Below, one piece after another: positions 51,312-59,470 of a DNA stretch of 64,000 nucleotides. A model generated the notes under the pieces. The model saw only the letters and a program-made list of their open reading frames with translations. It made no database searches and was not told the DNA's origin. The DNA is taken from assembly GCA_947625915.1 (NCBI GenBank), contig CANQPX010000004.1:1-64000 (forward strand), given 5' to 3'. Each line of letters opens with the position of its first letter. The first letter of the stretch is position 1. Origin of the DNA: an uncultured Clostridia bacterium. Lineage in GTDB: Bacteria; Bacillota; Clostridia; Oscillospirales; Ruminococcaceae. Both the position numbers and the translations under genes were made by a program.

Positions 51312-52790
51312 ATGAAGAAAACTATTGTTATTTCACCGAAGGATCTTGTGGGAGTTGCGCTTTACCCTTTGAAAAAGGGAGAAGAAGCCGAAGGCGTTAC
51401 ACTTAAAGAGGATATCGAAAAAGGTCATAAATTTTCTTTAAGAGCGATAAGCAAAGGCGAAAATATCATCAAGTACGGCGAAGTCATAGGCAGGGCGACA
51501 GCGGATATTTCCTGCGGCGAACATATCCACAGCCATAATATGTCCACAGGTCTGGAAGGCACTCTCGAATATTCCTACAATAAAAAAGAGATCGCGCCTG
51601 CTGGCGAGTTCCGCTCGCGTAAAGTCAACGTTTATGAGCGTAAAAACGGCGATGTCGGTATACGCAACGAACTATGGGTAATTCCCACAGTGGGCTGCGT
51701 TAACGCTCAGGCGCGGGCTATAGTTGAAACGTTCAACAAAAAGCACGGCGAACTTCCCGGCATAGACGGCTGCTTCACTTTTACGCACCCTTACGGCTGT
51801 TCACAGATAGGCGAAGATCACGAGCGAACAAAAATGATACTCCAGAGAATGGTAAAACACCCGAACTGCGGCGGTGTGCTTGTTCTCGGGCTCGGCTGTG
51901 AAAATAACCGTATGGACGTTTTCCGCGAAACGCTTGGAGAGTATGACGAGAGCCGCACGGAGTTCCTTGTTGCACAGGAAGTGGGCGATGAGATAGCGGA
52001 AGGAGTAAAGCACCTTGAAAAGCTTTACGAAGCTGCAAAAAACGATCGCCGCACCGAAAAGGATATCTCCTGCCTTAAAGTCGGGCTGAAATGCGGAGGT
52101 TCGGACGGTCTGTCGGGAATTACCGCAAATCCGCTTGTGGGAAGATTTTCAGACTATATCGCATCGGTGGGCGGTACGACTGTTCTTACGGAAGTTCCCG
52201 AAATGTTCGGCGCAGAACAGCTCCTTATGGATCGCGCAAAGGATAAAGCAACTTTCGACAAGATAGTAAAACTTGTCAACGGGTTCAAGGAGTATTACCA
52301 AAAGCACGATCAGCCCGTGTATGAAAATCCTTCTCCCGGAAATAAAGCGGGCGGTATAACCACTTTGGAAGATAAATCCCTCGGCTGCACTCAGAAATCA
52401 GGTACCCGCGAAGTATGCGATGTGCTTTTTGACGGCGACAAACTTACCGCTAACGGTCTGAACCTGCTTAACGGTCCGGGCAACGATATGGTCGCGGTAA
52501 CGAACCTTGCAAGCGCGGGCTGCCATATGGTGCTTTTTACCACAGGACGCGGCACGCCATTCGGAGGTTTCGTTCCAACAGTAAAGATATCAACTAACTC
52601 GGATCTTGCCAAAAGAAAATCCAACTGGATAGATCTTGATGCGGGCGGGATCGCAGCAGGCGAGTCATTTGAAAGTAAACTTGATGAACTTATCGACCTT
52701 GTTACAGAGGTAGCAAACGGAAAACAAACCGTTAATGAACGTTATAATTCCCGTGATATCGCGATCTTCAAGACCGGTGTCACACTTTGA
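51312..52790 (+). CDS. uxaA: Altronate dehydratase
   Basis: 492 residues from the ATG at 51312, 8 nt after GGGAG; an ATG at 51306 is too close to it. An N-terminal SAF-like domain (about 1-90) precedes the large UxaA domain with VPTVGCVNAQA, FTHPYGCSQIGEDHERT, GGVLVLGLGCENNRMD, LKCGGSDGLSGITANPLVGR and CHMVLFTTGRGTPFGG. Iron-dependent enzyme making 2-keto-3-deoxygluconate from altronate. Fusion of both domains is the usual UxaA form. Confidence 0.95.
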   Translation: MKKTIVISPKDLVGVALYPLKKGEEAEGVTLKEDIEKGHKFSLRAISKGENIIKYGEVIGRATADISCGEHIHSHNMSTGLEGTLEYSYNKKEIAPAGEFRSRKVNVYERKNGDVGIRNELWVIPTVGCVNAQARAIVETFNKKHGELPGIDGCFTFTHPYGCSQIGEDHERTKMILQRMVKHPNCGGVLVLGLGCENNRMDVFRETLGEYDESRTEFLVAQEVGDEIAEGVKHLEKLYEAAKNDRRTEKDISCLKVGLKCGGSDGLSGITANPLVGRFSDYIASVGGTTVLTEVPEMFGAEQLLMDRAKDKATFDKIVKLVNGFKEYYQKHDQPVYENPSPGNKAGGITTLEDKSLGCTQKSGTREVCDVLFDGDKLTANGLNLLNGPGNDMVAVTNLASAGCHMVLFTTGRGTPFGGFVPTVKISTNSDLAKRKSNWIDLDAGGIAAGESFESKLDELIDLVTEVANGKQTVNERYNSRDIAIFKTGVTL

Positions 52791-52806
52791 TCCGAAGGAG
52801 TAAGCT

Positions 52807-54201
52807 ATGAAAAATTTTATGGATAAGGACTTTGTTCTTAAAAATCAGACTGCACAGACACTTTTTGATAATTACGCAAAAGATATGCCGATATTCGATT
52901 TCCATTGTCATCTGAGCATCGAAGAGATCTATAACGATAAGAAATTCAGTTCGATCACAGAGTGCTGGCTTGGCGGAGATCATTATAAATGGCGTCTTAT
53001 GCGCGAAATGGGCATTGACGAAAGTTATATCACAGGCGATAAGAGCGATTTCGAGAAATTTATGAAGTATGCCGAGGTAATGCCTTACGCTATCGGCAAC
53101 CCGATATTCCACTGGACGCATATGGAACTCAGACGCTATTTCGGGATAAATGATATCCTTTCGCCGAAAACAGCAGAGGATATATTCAATAAGTGCAACG
53201 AAAAGCTGGGGACACTTACTGCGAGAAAACTCATTTCCATGAGTAATGTCAAGAAGCTTTTTACAACAGACGATCCGATAGATGATCTGCATTTCCATAA
53301 GCTGCTGAAAGAGGACAGTTCTTTTGATGTTGAAGTTGCGCCTGCGTTCCGTCCGGATAAGGCTATAAATATAGAACTGCCCACTTATGTTCCGTATATC
53401 GCTAAACTTGCAGACGCGGCGGACGTAAGGATAGACGGTATCGACAGCCTTTGCGAAGCACTCACAAAGCGGATCGAATATTTTGACAGCGTAGGCTGCG
53501 TTTGCTCGGATCATGCGCTGGACGTGGTGATGTTCATGCCTGCGGACAGGGAGCAAGTTGACAAGATCGTCAAGAAGGCTCTTAACGGCGACGATCTTAC
53601 ACCTGCGGAAATAGAACAGTATAAAGGTTATGTTCTGGTCCATCTCGGAAAGCAGTATGCGCGGTTACATTGGGTACAGCAGTACCATATCGGCGCGCTG
53701 CGGAACAATTCCCGCAGATATATGAGTCTGCTCGGTCCTGATACCGGATATGATGCAATAGAAGATCAGACTTTTGCAAAGAAGCTTTCGATGCTCCTTG
53801 ATACTCTTGACAGTACGGACGAACTGCCGAAAACTATACTTTACTGCCTTAATCCCCGTGATAATGAAGTGCTGGCAACTATTATGAACTGCTTCCAGCA
53901 AGGCGGTATAGTGGGAAAAATGCAGTTTGGCTCTGCTTGGTGGTTCAATGACCAGAAAGACGGTATGGAACGTCAGCTTACCGCACTGTCACAGTTGGGA
54001 CTGCTTTCAAAATTTGTGGGAATGCTCACAGACAGCAGAAGTTTCCTTTCATATACGCGCCATGAATATTTCAGAAGAATACTTTGCAATATGCTCGGAA
54101 CGCTTATCGAAGAAGGGGAATATCCTAATGACGTTGAATTTGTCGGTCAAGTCGTAAAGGATATATGCTACAACAATGCGGTAAAATATTTTACCAAGTA
54201 A
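52807..54201 (+). CDS. uxaC: Uronate isomerase (glucuronate/galacturonate isomerase)
   Basis: 464 residues, AAGGAG 6 nt before the ATG. Amidohydrolase-fold isomerase. Seen: IFDFHCHLSIEEI near residue 31, WLGGDHYKWRLMRE, FHWTHMELRRYFGI near 104, KLFTTDDPIDDLHFH, HVGALRN-like YHIGALRNNSRRYMS, and SRSFLSYTRHEYFRRILC near the end. It converts galacturonate to tagaturonate and glucuronate to fructuronate. Only the galacturonate branch has its reductase and dehydratase here. Last gene of the pectin locus. Confidence 0.96.
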   Translation: MKNFMDKDFVLKNQTAQTLFDNYAKDMPIFDFHCHLSIEEIYNDKKFSSITECWLGGDHYKWRLMREMGIDESYITGDKSDFEKFMKYAEVMPYAIGNPIFHWTHMELRRYFGINDILSPKTAEDIFNKCNEKLGTLTARKLISMSNVKKLFTTDDPIDDLHFHKLLKEDSSFDVEVAPAFRPDKAINIELPTYVPYIAKLADAADVRIDGIDSLCEALTKRIEYFDSVGCVCSDHALDVVMFMPADREQVDKIVKKALNGDDLTPAEIEQYKGYVLVHLGKQYARLHWVQQYHIGALRNNSRRYMSLLGPDTGYDAIEDQTFAKKLSMLLDTLDSTDELPKTILYCLNPRDNEVLATIMNCFQQGGIVGKMQFGSAWWFNDQKDGMERQLTALSQLGLLSKFVGMLTDSRSFLSYTRHEYFRRILCNMLGTLIEEGEYPNDVEFVGQVVKDICYNNAVKYFTK

Positions 54202-54226
54202 TTGTTTAATAAAAAATAATAAAGTG

Positions 54227-54272
54227 AACACGTTCTCATGAGATCGCAAACTGTGATCCGTGAGAACGTGTT
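54227..54272 (+). terminator. Terminator of the pectin/galacturonate locus
   Basis: Twelve-pair stem AACACGTTCTCA / TGAGAACGTGTT, 25 nt after the uxaC stop, followed by TCTG. It lacks a long T-run but is the only strong structure here. Confidence 0.75.
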
Positions 54273-54310
54273 TCTGAAAAATGGAAAAGTATAAAAACGA
54301 GGGGATATTT

Positions 54311-55060
54311 ATGTCAACATTTCTTATAGCCGCGTTCCTGTTTTTTATAGGAAGTCTTTTGGGCTGGTGTCTGGAAGTGGTTTTCAGGAGATTTTTTTCC
54401 GCAAAAAAATGGATAAATCCCGGATTTCTTGCAGGGCCTTGTCTGCCGCTTTACGGGTTCAGTCTTTGCTTGCTGTATTTCATGGCAGGACTGGAAAACG
54501 TTTTGCCGATAGAGTCAGATGCATTGCGGAAAATTGTCCTTTTTATTGCAATGGCTTTATGCATAACCGCTGTTGAATATATCGCGGGGATAATCTTTAT
54601 AAAACATATGAAGATCAAACTTTGGGATTACAGCAATGAATGGGGGAATATAGGCGGGATAATCTGTCCGAAATTTTCGTTTTTCTGGGCAGTTCTAAGC
54701 GCGGTATATTACTTCGGGATACATCCGCACATACTTGACGCGTTGGATTGGTTCTCGAAAAATCTTGCATTCTCATTCTGTGTGGGATTTTTCTATGGGA
54801 TATTGGTGATAGATGTTGCTTTTTCAACAAATATCGTTGCAAAAGTCCGCAGCTTCTCAAAGGAAAACGATATCGTTATGCGTTATGAGGAGCTGAAAGA
54901 ACATATCCGCGGTCAGAAAGAAGAACGCAAAGAAAAAATGCGGTTTCTTTTGTCAATGTATTCTTCCGTTCCGCTTTCGCAGCATCTGAAAGAATATTAT
55001 GAGAAGCATAAGGAAGAATATCATGCCATTGCCGCAAAACATTCTGTTAAAGAAAAATAA
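54311..55060 (+). CDS. Putative ABC transporter permease-like membrane protein (PF06541)
   Basis: 249 residues from the ATG at 54311, with GAGGGG 8 nt upstream; the upstream frame start lacks a site. It has about five membrane helices, with the family pattern FIGSLLGWCLEVVFRRFFSAKKWINPGFLAGPCLPLYGF in the first 50 residues and KLWDYSNEWGNIGGIICPKFSFFWAVL near 110, then a charged C-terminal tail. The family is annotated as a putative ABC permease, without experimental proof. Single gene after the pectin locus. Confidence 0.85.
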   Translation: MSTFLIAAFLFFIGSLLGWCLEVVFRRFFSAKKWINPGFLAGPCLPLYGFSLCLLYFMAGLENVLPIESDALRKIVLFIAMALCITAVEYIAGIIFIKHMKIKLWDYSNEWGNIGGIICPKFSFFWAVLSAVYYFGIHPHILDALDWFSKNLAFSFCVGFFYGILVIDVAFSTNIVAKVRSFSKENDIVMRYEELKEHIRGQKEERKEKMRFLLSMYSSVPLSQHLKEYYEKHKEEYHAIAAKHSVKEK

Positions 55061-55084
55061 GTAAAACAAAAGAAAAACTAAGAT

Positions 55085-55370
55085 TAGGCGCGGACAAACT
55101 AAAAAACGAAAAACAAAACTTTGCCCGAAAAGCTGGTCGAGCTGAGCCCAGCTCGCGGTTTCCAAAGGCAGAGCCTTTGGTCGCGCTCCGCAGAGCGCGA
55201 AATCCCCTAATGCCTTTAGGAGCTCCGCAGGGGGTGAATTGCTGTCGCAGACAGCAAGAGGGGGAAGCCCTGCGATAGAGGGCTTCCCCCTTAAACTAAA
55301 GAATTATTTTCAAATTCTGCCTTGTCAAACAACCCTGTGAGTTGTTTGACAACGAACTATACTATTCTTT
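55085..55370 (+). repeat. Dispersed palindrome-chain element, copy 3
   Basis: Same orientation as copy 1. Stems: CGAGCTG/CAGCTCG (where copy 1 has CCAGCGC/GCGCTGG), CCAAAGGC/GCCTTTGG, CGCGCTC-CGCA-GAGCGCG (where copies 2 and 4 have CGCCGTC...GACGGCG), CCTAATGCCTTTAGG, TTGCTGTC/GACAGCAA, GGGGGAAGCCCT/AGGGCTTCCCCC and TTGTCAAACAAC/GTTGTTTGACAA. The left end AGGCGCGGACAAACTAAAAA is shared with copy 4. It lies between the PF06541 gene and a terminator. Confidence 0.85.
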
Positions 55371-55372
55371 TG

Positions 55373-55407
55373 AGATATGCACGGTAACGCCATGCATATC
55401 TTTTTTT
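55373..55407 (+). terminator. Intrinsic terminator downstream of copy 3
   Basis: AGATATGCA (55373-55381) / TGCATATCT (55393-55401) followed by seven T. It ends the plus-strand transcript of the PF06541 gene including repeat copy 3, so the repeat is probably transcribed. Confidence 0.85.
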
Positions 55408-55423
55408 GCTTTTGTTCAAAAGA

Positions 55424-57793
55424 TCATTCTTCTGCCCAACGCACAACAGCCGTATCTCCGTCATGAAGAATATCCATGAAGCTTGCTTCTTTGCCGTTGA
55501 GAGTAAGTATCATATCTCCGCTCTTCGGAGGATTGTCAAGGTCAATATCAGCAATTGCCATAAGTTCTATGAATTCATGGGGAAGATCGTTCGGGCGCGG
55601 TTCAAGAACGGTGCTTTTGCCGTTGAGTATTATCCTGAAATCATTACGAACGGGAACTTCATTTTCTTCCGTAACGTTATTTTCGGCTTTCGGAGCATCA
55701 TTTTCTTCGGCGCTTTCCGTTGCTTCTTCCGTTTCGCTTTCCTCGGCAGGCGAGGGGACTATTTCAGAAACGGGTATGCCCGAAGCGGGCTTCTGTTCGG
55801 AGGCGGCTTTCGCAAGTGCGCCTTCATTGCGTATCGTACTTCCATCGGGTTTGTCCTCGGTAACGATATCGTCATTTTCCCGCAGCAGATAGTCTATGGG
55901 AAGAAGTTTTCCCGATTTATAGAAATCAAGATGAGACGTATCAAAGGGGAGAGTTTCCATTAATTCTCCGAGAGTTTCTATTTCCGAAACGGTCACGCTG
56001 TCATGGTTCTGTATCTGATAGTCGGCGGTAACGCGCCTGTCGTTCACCGAGACGATCACTCCGAAAGGATAGTCTGCGCCGTCTATATAAACATATTTTG
56101 ACGTAATGTCTCCTGCAATATCCGAGATCTTCACGTCTGCATTTTTCCCGCTTTCGGCAGGTCGGAACTCTATAACGTCGCCTTGTTTTACCTGACGTTC
56201 GATGGAAGCTGTTTCGCCGTTGACGATAACTTCCGAAGCGGTGGCGGGTTCGCCTTTCATGAACTGTTTTTCGCCGTTAAGCGTAAAGCTTACGCTCCTT
56301 CCGGTATGACCTATTATCTGTGAGGATCTGAAACCTTCCGCCATGAGCAGATCGAGTATGCGAACGGATCTTGTATCAAATATACGGACTTTTTTTCCGT
56401 TCAGCGATACTACCGAAAAATCATATCCTCCGCTTTGTGCGGCGGTTATGCCGATACCCACGGGAGTAACATATTCAGGTCCTGCGATCTTGTTCTTTCC
56501 AAGTGAAATGTTCTTCATTGCATCTTTTCCGCCGACGGCAACTCTTGTGTCGGGTATGCCGAGTTTTTCGGAAACGATCTTCGCAAGTCCCGGTATGAGA
56601 CTTCCTCCGCCTACAAGGAACACCGCCGCAGGCGGCTGACCGTTTGCGTCAATGATATTCTTGGAAATATCCGCCGCAAGGAGTTCAACGGCAGGTGAAA
56701 GGCTGTCAAAGAATTCTTCCGGGTCGATAGTATGTTCAAATCCGAGGATATCTTTATAAGTGATGCTGTGTTCGCCGCTGCTGAGTTTCATTTCCTCCGC
56801 AGTGGGGAAATCAACTATATATTTTTTGATGATCTCTTCCGTTATTTCATCGCCCGCAACCGTTGACATTGCATATGCAACTATGCTGCCGCTTTGTGAA
56901 ATGGCGATATCCGACGTACCTGCTCCTATATCGACCAGAGCAATATTTATCAATCGCACATCAGGCGGGATAATAACATTCATTGCGGCGATAGGTTCGA
57001 GGGTAAGGCTTGCGACTTCAAGTCCTATCATATCGGTAACGGCATAAAGGCTTTCAACTACTGTTCCCGGCAGGAATGCAGCGATAAGTTCAACGGAAGC
57101 TTTTTTCCCTTTATGACCTATAAGAGAACGTATCTGATAATCATCCAGAAGATATCTTACAACGGTATGACCTACGCAGTAAAAGGAATATGATAATTCT
57201 CCTGTTTCCGCGTCAAGTTCGTCCTGCGCTTTTAAGGCACATTCAAGTTCAAAGGATTTTACATCGTCCTCGCTTATGGTATCCTTATCTTCCACATCGA
57301 AGGTAAGCTGTGTCCTGCGGGTCTTTAACGCGCGTCCTGCCGCTGCGATAGCTACTCTTGAAAGTTTTATGCCCGAGATCTCTTCGAGTTTGTCCTTGAC
57401 GATGCCCGCGATCCTTGCAACTTCGGGGATATCTTCGATCTGACCGTCTATCATTGCACGATGTTTATGGGGAACGGACACCGCATGATCCGCGCAGAAA
57501 TTCCCGTCGGACATACTGCCGATGATCCCCACAACATTTCTTGTTCCGATATCAAGAGCAAATATCTCATTTTCCTCCTGAGCGCGGAGTTTGGGCTTAT
57601 TATTTTTAGGCGGAGACGTTTTTGAACTTTTTGAATGTTTTGCCGCAGCGGAAGATCTTTTCTTTTCCGCAGGTGAACTTTTTTTCACGGCAGGACCGCT
57701 GATATCGACTTTTACTTCGTCAGCCGGCAGATCGTTTACGATATTCTCAACATTTTCCACAGGGTATTTTCTTGGTCTTCCTCGTTTTGCCAT
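55424..57793 (-). CDS. FtsA-like actin-fold protein with AT-hook-like N-terminus
   Basis: 789 residues, about twice a normal FtsA. Residues 2-10 read AKRGRPRKYP, an AT-hook-type RGRP core. A Lys/Ser/Pro-rich linker follows to about 72. Then comes an FtsA/PilM-type ATPase with EIFALDIGTRNVVGIIG (phosphate 1), a 1C-like segment AVSVPHKHRAMIDGQI, IALVDIGAGTSDIAI (phosphate 2) near residue 285 and FLVGGGSLIPGLAKIVSEKL (adenosine) near 390. After about 470 there are beta-rich repeats and an acidic Glu-rich linker near 660-705. No amphipathic FtsA membrane tail is evident. Such long FtsA-like proteins occur in Clostridia; their role in division or polysaccharide/DNA tethering is not established. 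Confidence 0.82.
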   Translation of the reverse strand: MAKRGRPRKYPVENVENIVNDLPADEVKVDISGPAVKKSSPAEKKRSSAAAKHSKSSKTSPPKNNKPKLRAQEENEIFALDIGTRNVVGIIGSMSDGNFCADHAVSVPHKHRAMIDGQIEDIPEVARIAGIVKDKLEEISGIKLSRVAIAAAGRALKTRRTQLTFDVEDKDTISEDDVKSFELECALKAQDELDAETGELSYSFYCVGHTVVRYLLDDYQIRSLIGHKGKKASVELIAAFLPGTVVESLYAVTDMIGLEVASLTLEPIAAMNVIIPPDVRLINIALVDIGAGTSDIAISQSGSIVAYAMSTVAGDEITEEIIKKYIVDFPTAEEMKLSSGEHSITYKDILGFEHTIDPEEFFDSLSPAVELLAADISKNIIDANGQPPAAVFLVGGGSLIPGLAKIVSEKLGIPDTRVAVGGKDAMKNISLGKNKIAGPEYVTPVGIGITAAQSGGYDFSVVSLNGKKVRIFDTRSVRILDLLMAEGFRSSQIIGHTGRSVSFTLNGEKQFMKGEPATASEVIVNGETASIERQVKQGDVIEFRPAESGKNADVKISDIAGDITSKYVYIDGADYPFGVIVSVNDRRVTADYQIQNHDSVTVSEIETLGELMETLPFDTSHLDFYKSGKLLPIDYLLRENDDIVTEDKPDGSTIRNEGALAKAASEQKPASGIPVSEIVPSPAEESETEEATESAEENDAPKAENNVTEENEVPVRNDFRIILNGKSTVLEPRPNDLPHEFIELMAIADIDLDNPPKSGDMILTLNGKEASFMDILHDGDTAVVRWAEE

Positions 57794-57809
57794 AATTATG
57801 ATCGTGCTT

Positions 57810-57925
57810 GCGAAGCAAGCCTCTCCTTTCTTCGTATGTTTAAAACGAACAAATTCGTAAAACGAATGAATTCGTTTGCAGCAAAATTGCTGACTGAAGC
57901 AGGTAAAGCATAAAATTTCAGCTTT
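57810..57925. repeat. Cluster of short palindromes between trk and ftsA-like genes
   Basis: GCTTGC-GAA-GCAAGC, CGAACAAATTCG, ACGAATGAATTCGT, CAGCAAAATTGCTG and GTAAAGC...GCTTTAC follow each other in about 115 bp. The style resembles the dispersed palindrome-chain elements, although the shared core is absent. The last stem overlaps the end of the trkA-type gene and could end its transcript. Confidence 0.5.
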
Positions 57926-58589
57926 ACTGATCTTTTATTTTAAGGACGGATTTGAGTTCTTTAGCCACATCTGTTTCCGATATCACAAGCAGTTTATCGC
58001 CGCTTTTCAGCATTGACTGACCGCGGGGGATTATCATGCAGCCGTTGCGGGTTATAGATACGATGTTGAACAGTATCGGCAGCTTGATATCCATGAGCAT
58101 TTTTCCGTCATAAACATAGTTTTCGGGCAGCTGGACTTCAAAGAGCGTGACTTCCCCTCTGTTAAGGGAGAGAAGCTGCTTTATCCTTGAAGTATCTACT
58201 TCGCGCTCGATGAGTGAAGCGATACTGTTTGTGCTGTTTATGACGTTATCTATCCCGAGAGCCTGCATAGCCGCAACATTTTTGGGGTTATTGGATTTGG
58301 CAACGGTTTTTTGTACTCCGAATTTTTTCTTTGCGAGCTGACAGGCGATAAGGTTAGTTTCGTCCGAGCCTGTTACGCTTACAAATGCGCTGGAATTTTC
58401 AAGCTTTGCGCTTTCGAGCACTTCAAGTCTTGTGGCATCGCCGCATATTATGGGGATATCCATTTCATTGGCGATATGTTTGCAAACGTCTTCGTCTATT
58501 TCGATGACCAATGGTTCATGACCGTGTTCGATCAATGTACGGACGAGGTAATATCCGACCTTTCCGCCTCCGATAATTGTAACTTTCAA
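57924..58589 (-). CDS. TrkA-type potassium channel/transport regulator (second gene)
   Basis: 221 residues. RCK N-terminal Rossmann domain: IIGGGKVGYYLVRTLIEHGHEPLVIEIDEDVC at the start (GxGxxG, acidic end of strand 2), IICGDATRLEVLESA, VSVTGSDETNLIACQLAKKKFG. A TrkA-C domain closes the chain (RGEVTLFEVQLPE ... PRGQSMLKSGDKLLVIS). Cytosolic NAD(H)- or nucleotide-binding regulator of Trk/Ktr uptake. No TrkH/KtrB channel gene is seen in the window. Follows the sister gene after 27 nt. Confidence 0.92.
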   Translation of the reverse strand: MKVTIIGGGKVGYYLVRTLIEHGHEPLVIEIDEDVCKHIANEMDIPIICGDATRLEVLESAKLENSSAFVSVTGSDETNLIACQLAKKKFGVQKTVAKSNNPKNVAAMQALGIDNVINSTNSIASLIEREVDTSRIKQLLSLNRGEVTLFEVQLPENYVYDGKMLMDIKLPILFNIVSITRNGCMIIPRGQSMLKSGDKLLVISETDVAKELKSVLKIKDQ

Positions 58590-58616
58590 TAAATTACGCT
58601 CCTAACGATAATTTTG

Positions 58617-59234
58617 TTAATCTGCAAATTTAGCGATGATCAATCTGTCGCCCTTGATGATCTCATAGTTTGTAAGAAACATTCTGCTGACGGTATTGTC
58701 GATATGTTCAACGGCAACAAGCACTTCACCGTCTTCAAAATCGATCTCGCTGACGCGTTTTCCGATGAGATCTTTCGGTACGTCCACTTCATACATCAGG
58801 ATATTATGGTTCCCGACGCTTATGCTGCTGGATCCTTCCGCCATCAAAGCCGTACAAAGCGTTGAAACGGTAAGGTTCGTAGGGCAGATAGTTTCCAGAC
58901 CGAACTCTTTAAAGACTTCATTTTTGCGCGGGTCGTTCACTCTTGCGAATATTCTTGGGACATGGAAGAACTCTTTAGCGAGCTGGGCGACCATGAGGTT
59001 CATGTTATCGTCCGAAGTTACGGCAACGAGGGCGTCGCAGTTTTCGATGCCTGCGCGTTTGAGAACGTCCTGATCGATAGCGACTCCGAGGGTAGTGTAG
59101 CCTGAAAAGTCAGGTGAAAGGTCATTGAATTCGCTTCGATCGCCGCTGATGACAGAGACATCGTTACCTTGGGCTGACAGTCTGTTGCAGAGGGTAGAAC
59201 CTACTTTGCCGCAGCCTATTATCAATATGTTCAT
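58617..59234 (-). CDS. TrkA-type potassium channel/transport regulator (first gene)
   Basis: 205 residues from the ATG at 59234 (MNILIIGCGKVG); the ATG at 59267 directly abuts a GAGGAG and would add eleven residues without family match. RCK N-domain with GCGKVGSTLCNRLSAQGNDVSVI, TTLGVAIDQDVLKRAGIENCDALVAVTSDDNMNLM and a TrkA-C domain with LIGKRVSEIDFEDGEVLVAVEH. Two such proteins next to one another suggest a heteromeric gating ring. The partner channel must be encoded elsewhere. Confidence 0.9.
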   Translation of the reverse strand: MNILIIGCGKVGSTLCNRLSAQGNDVSVISGDRSEFNDLSPDFSGYTTLGVAIDQDVLKRAGIENCDALVAVTSDDNMNLMVAQLAKEFFHVPRIFARVNDPRKNEVFKEFGLETICPTNLTVSTLCTALMAEGSSSISVGNHNILMYEVDVPKDLIGKRVSEIDFEDGEVLVAVEHIDNTVSRMFLTNYEIIKGDRLIIAKFAD

Positions 59235-59405
59235 TTTAAGAAACAGCGTTCCGAATTCACGGAACATCTCCTCTCTTCAAGAAAATACACATACTTATTA
59301 TATAACACATTCGCAAAAATTACAATAGTTTTTTCAATAAAAATTTAAAATTATCCTTTTATTTACATTTGTTAGAAATAATATACAGATATTCTCCGAA
59401 CGGCG

Positions 59406-59434
59406 TTGACAAAATTTTTCCAATGTATTATAAT
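59406..59434 (+). promoter_or_regulatory. Promoter of the GH35 gene
   Basis: TTGACA (59406-59411), exactly 17 bp, TATAAT (59429-59434): full consensus. Confidence 0.9.
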
Positions 59435-59470
59435 TGTAATAAACCGATATCTGCGGAAGGAGAAATTGCC

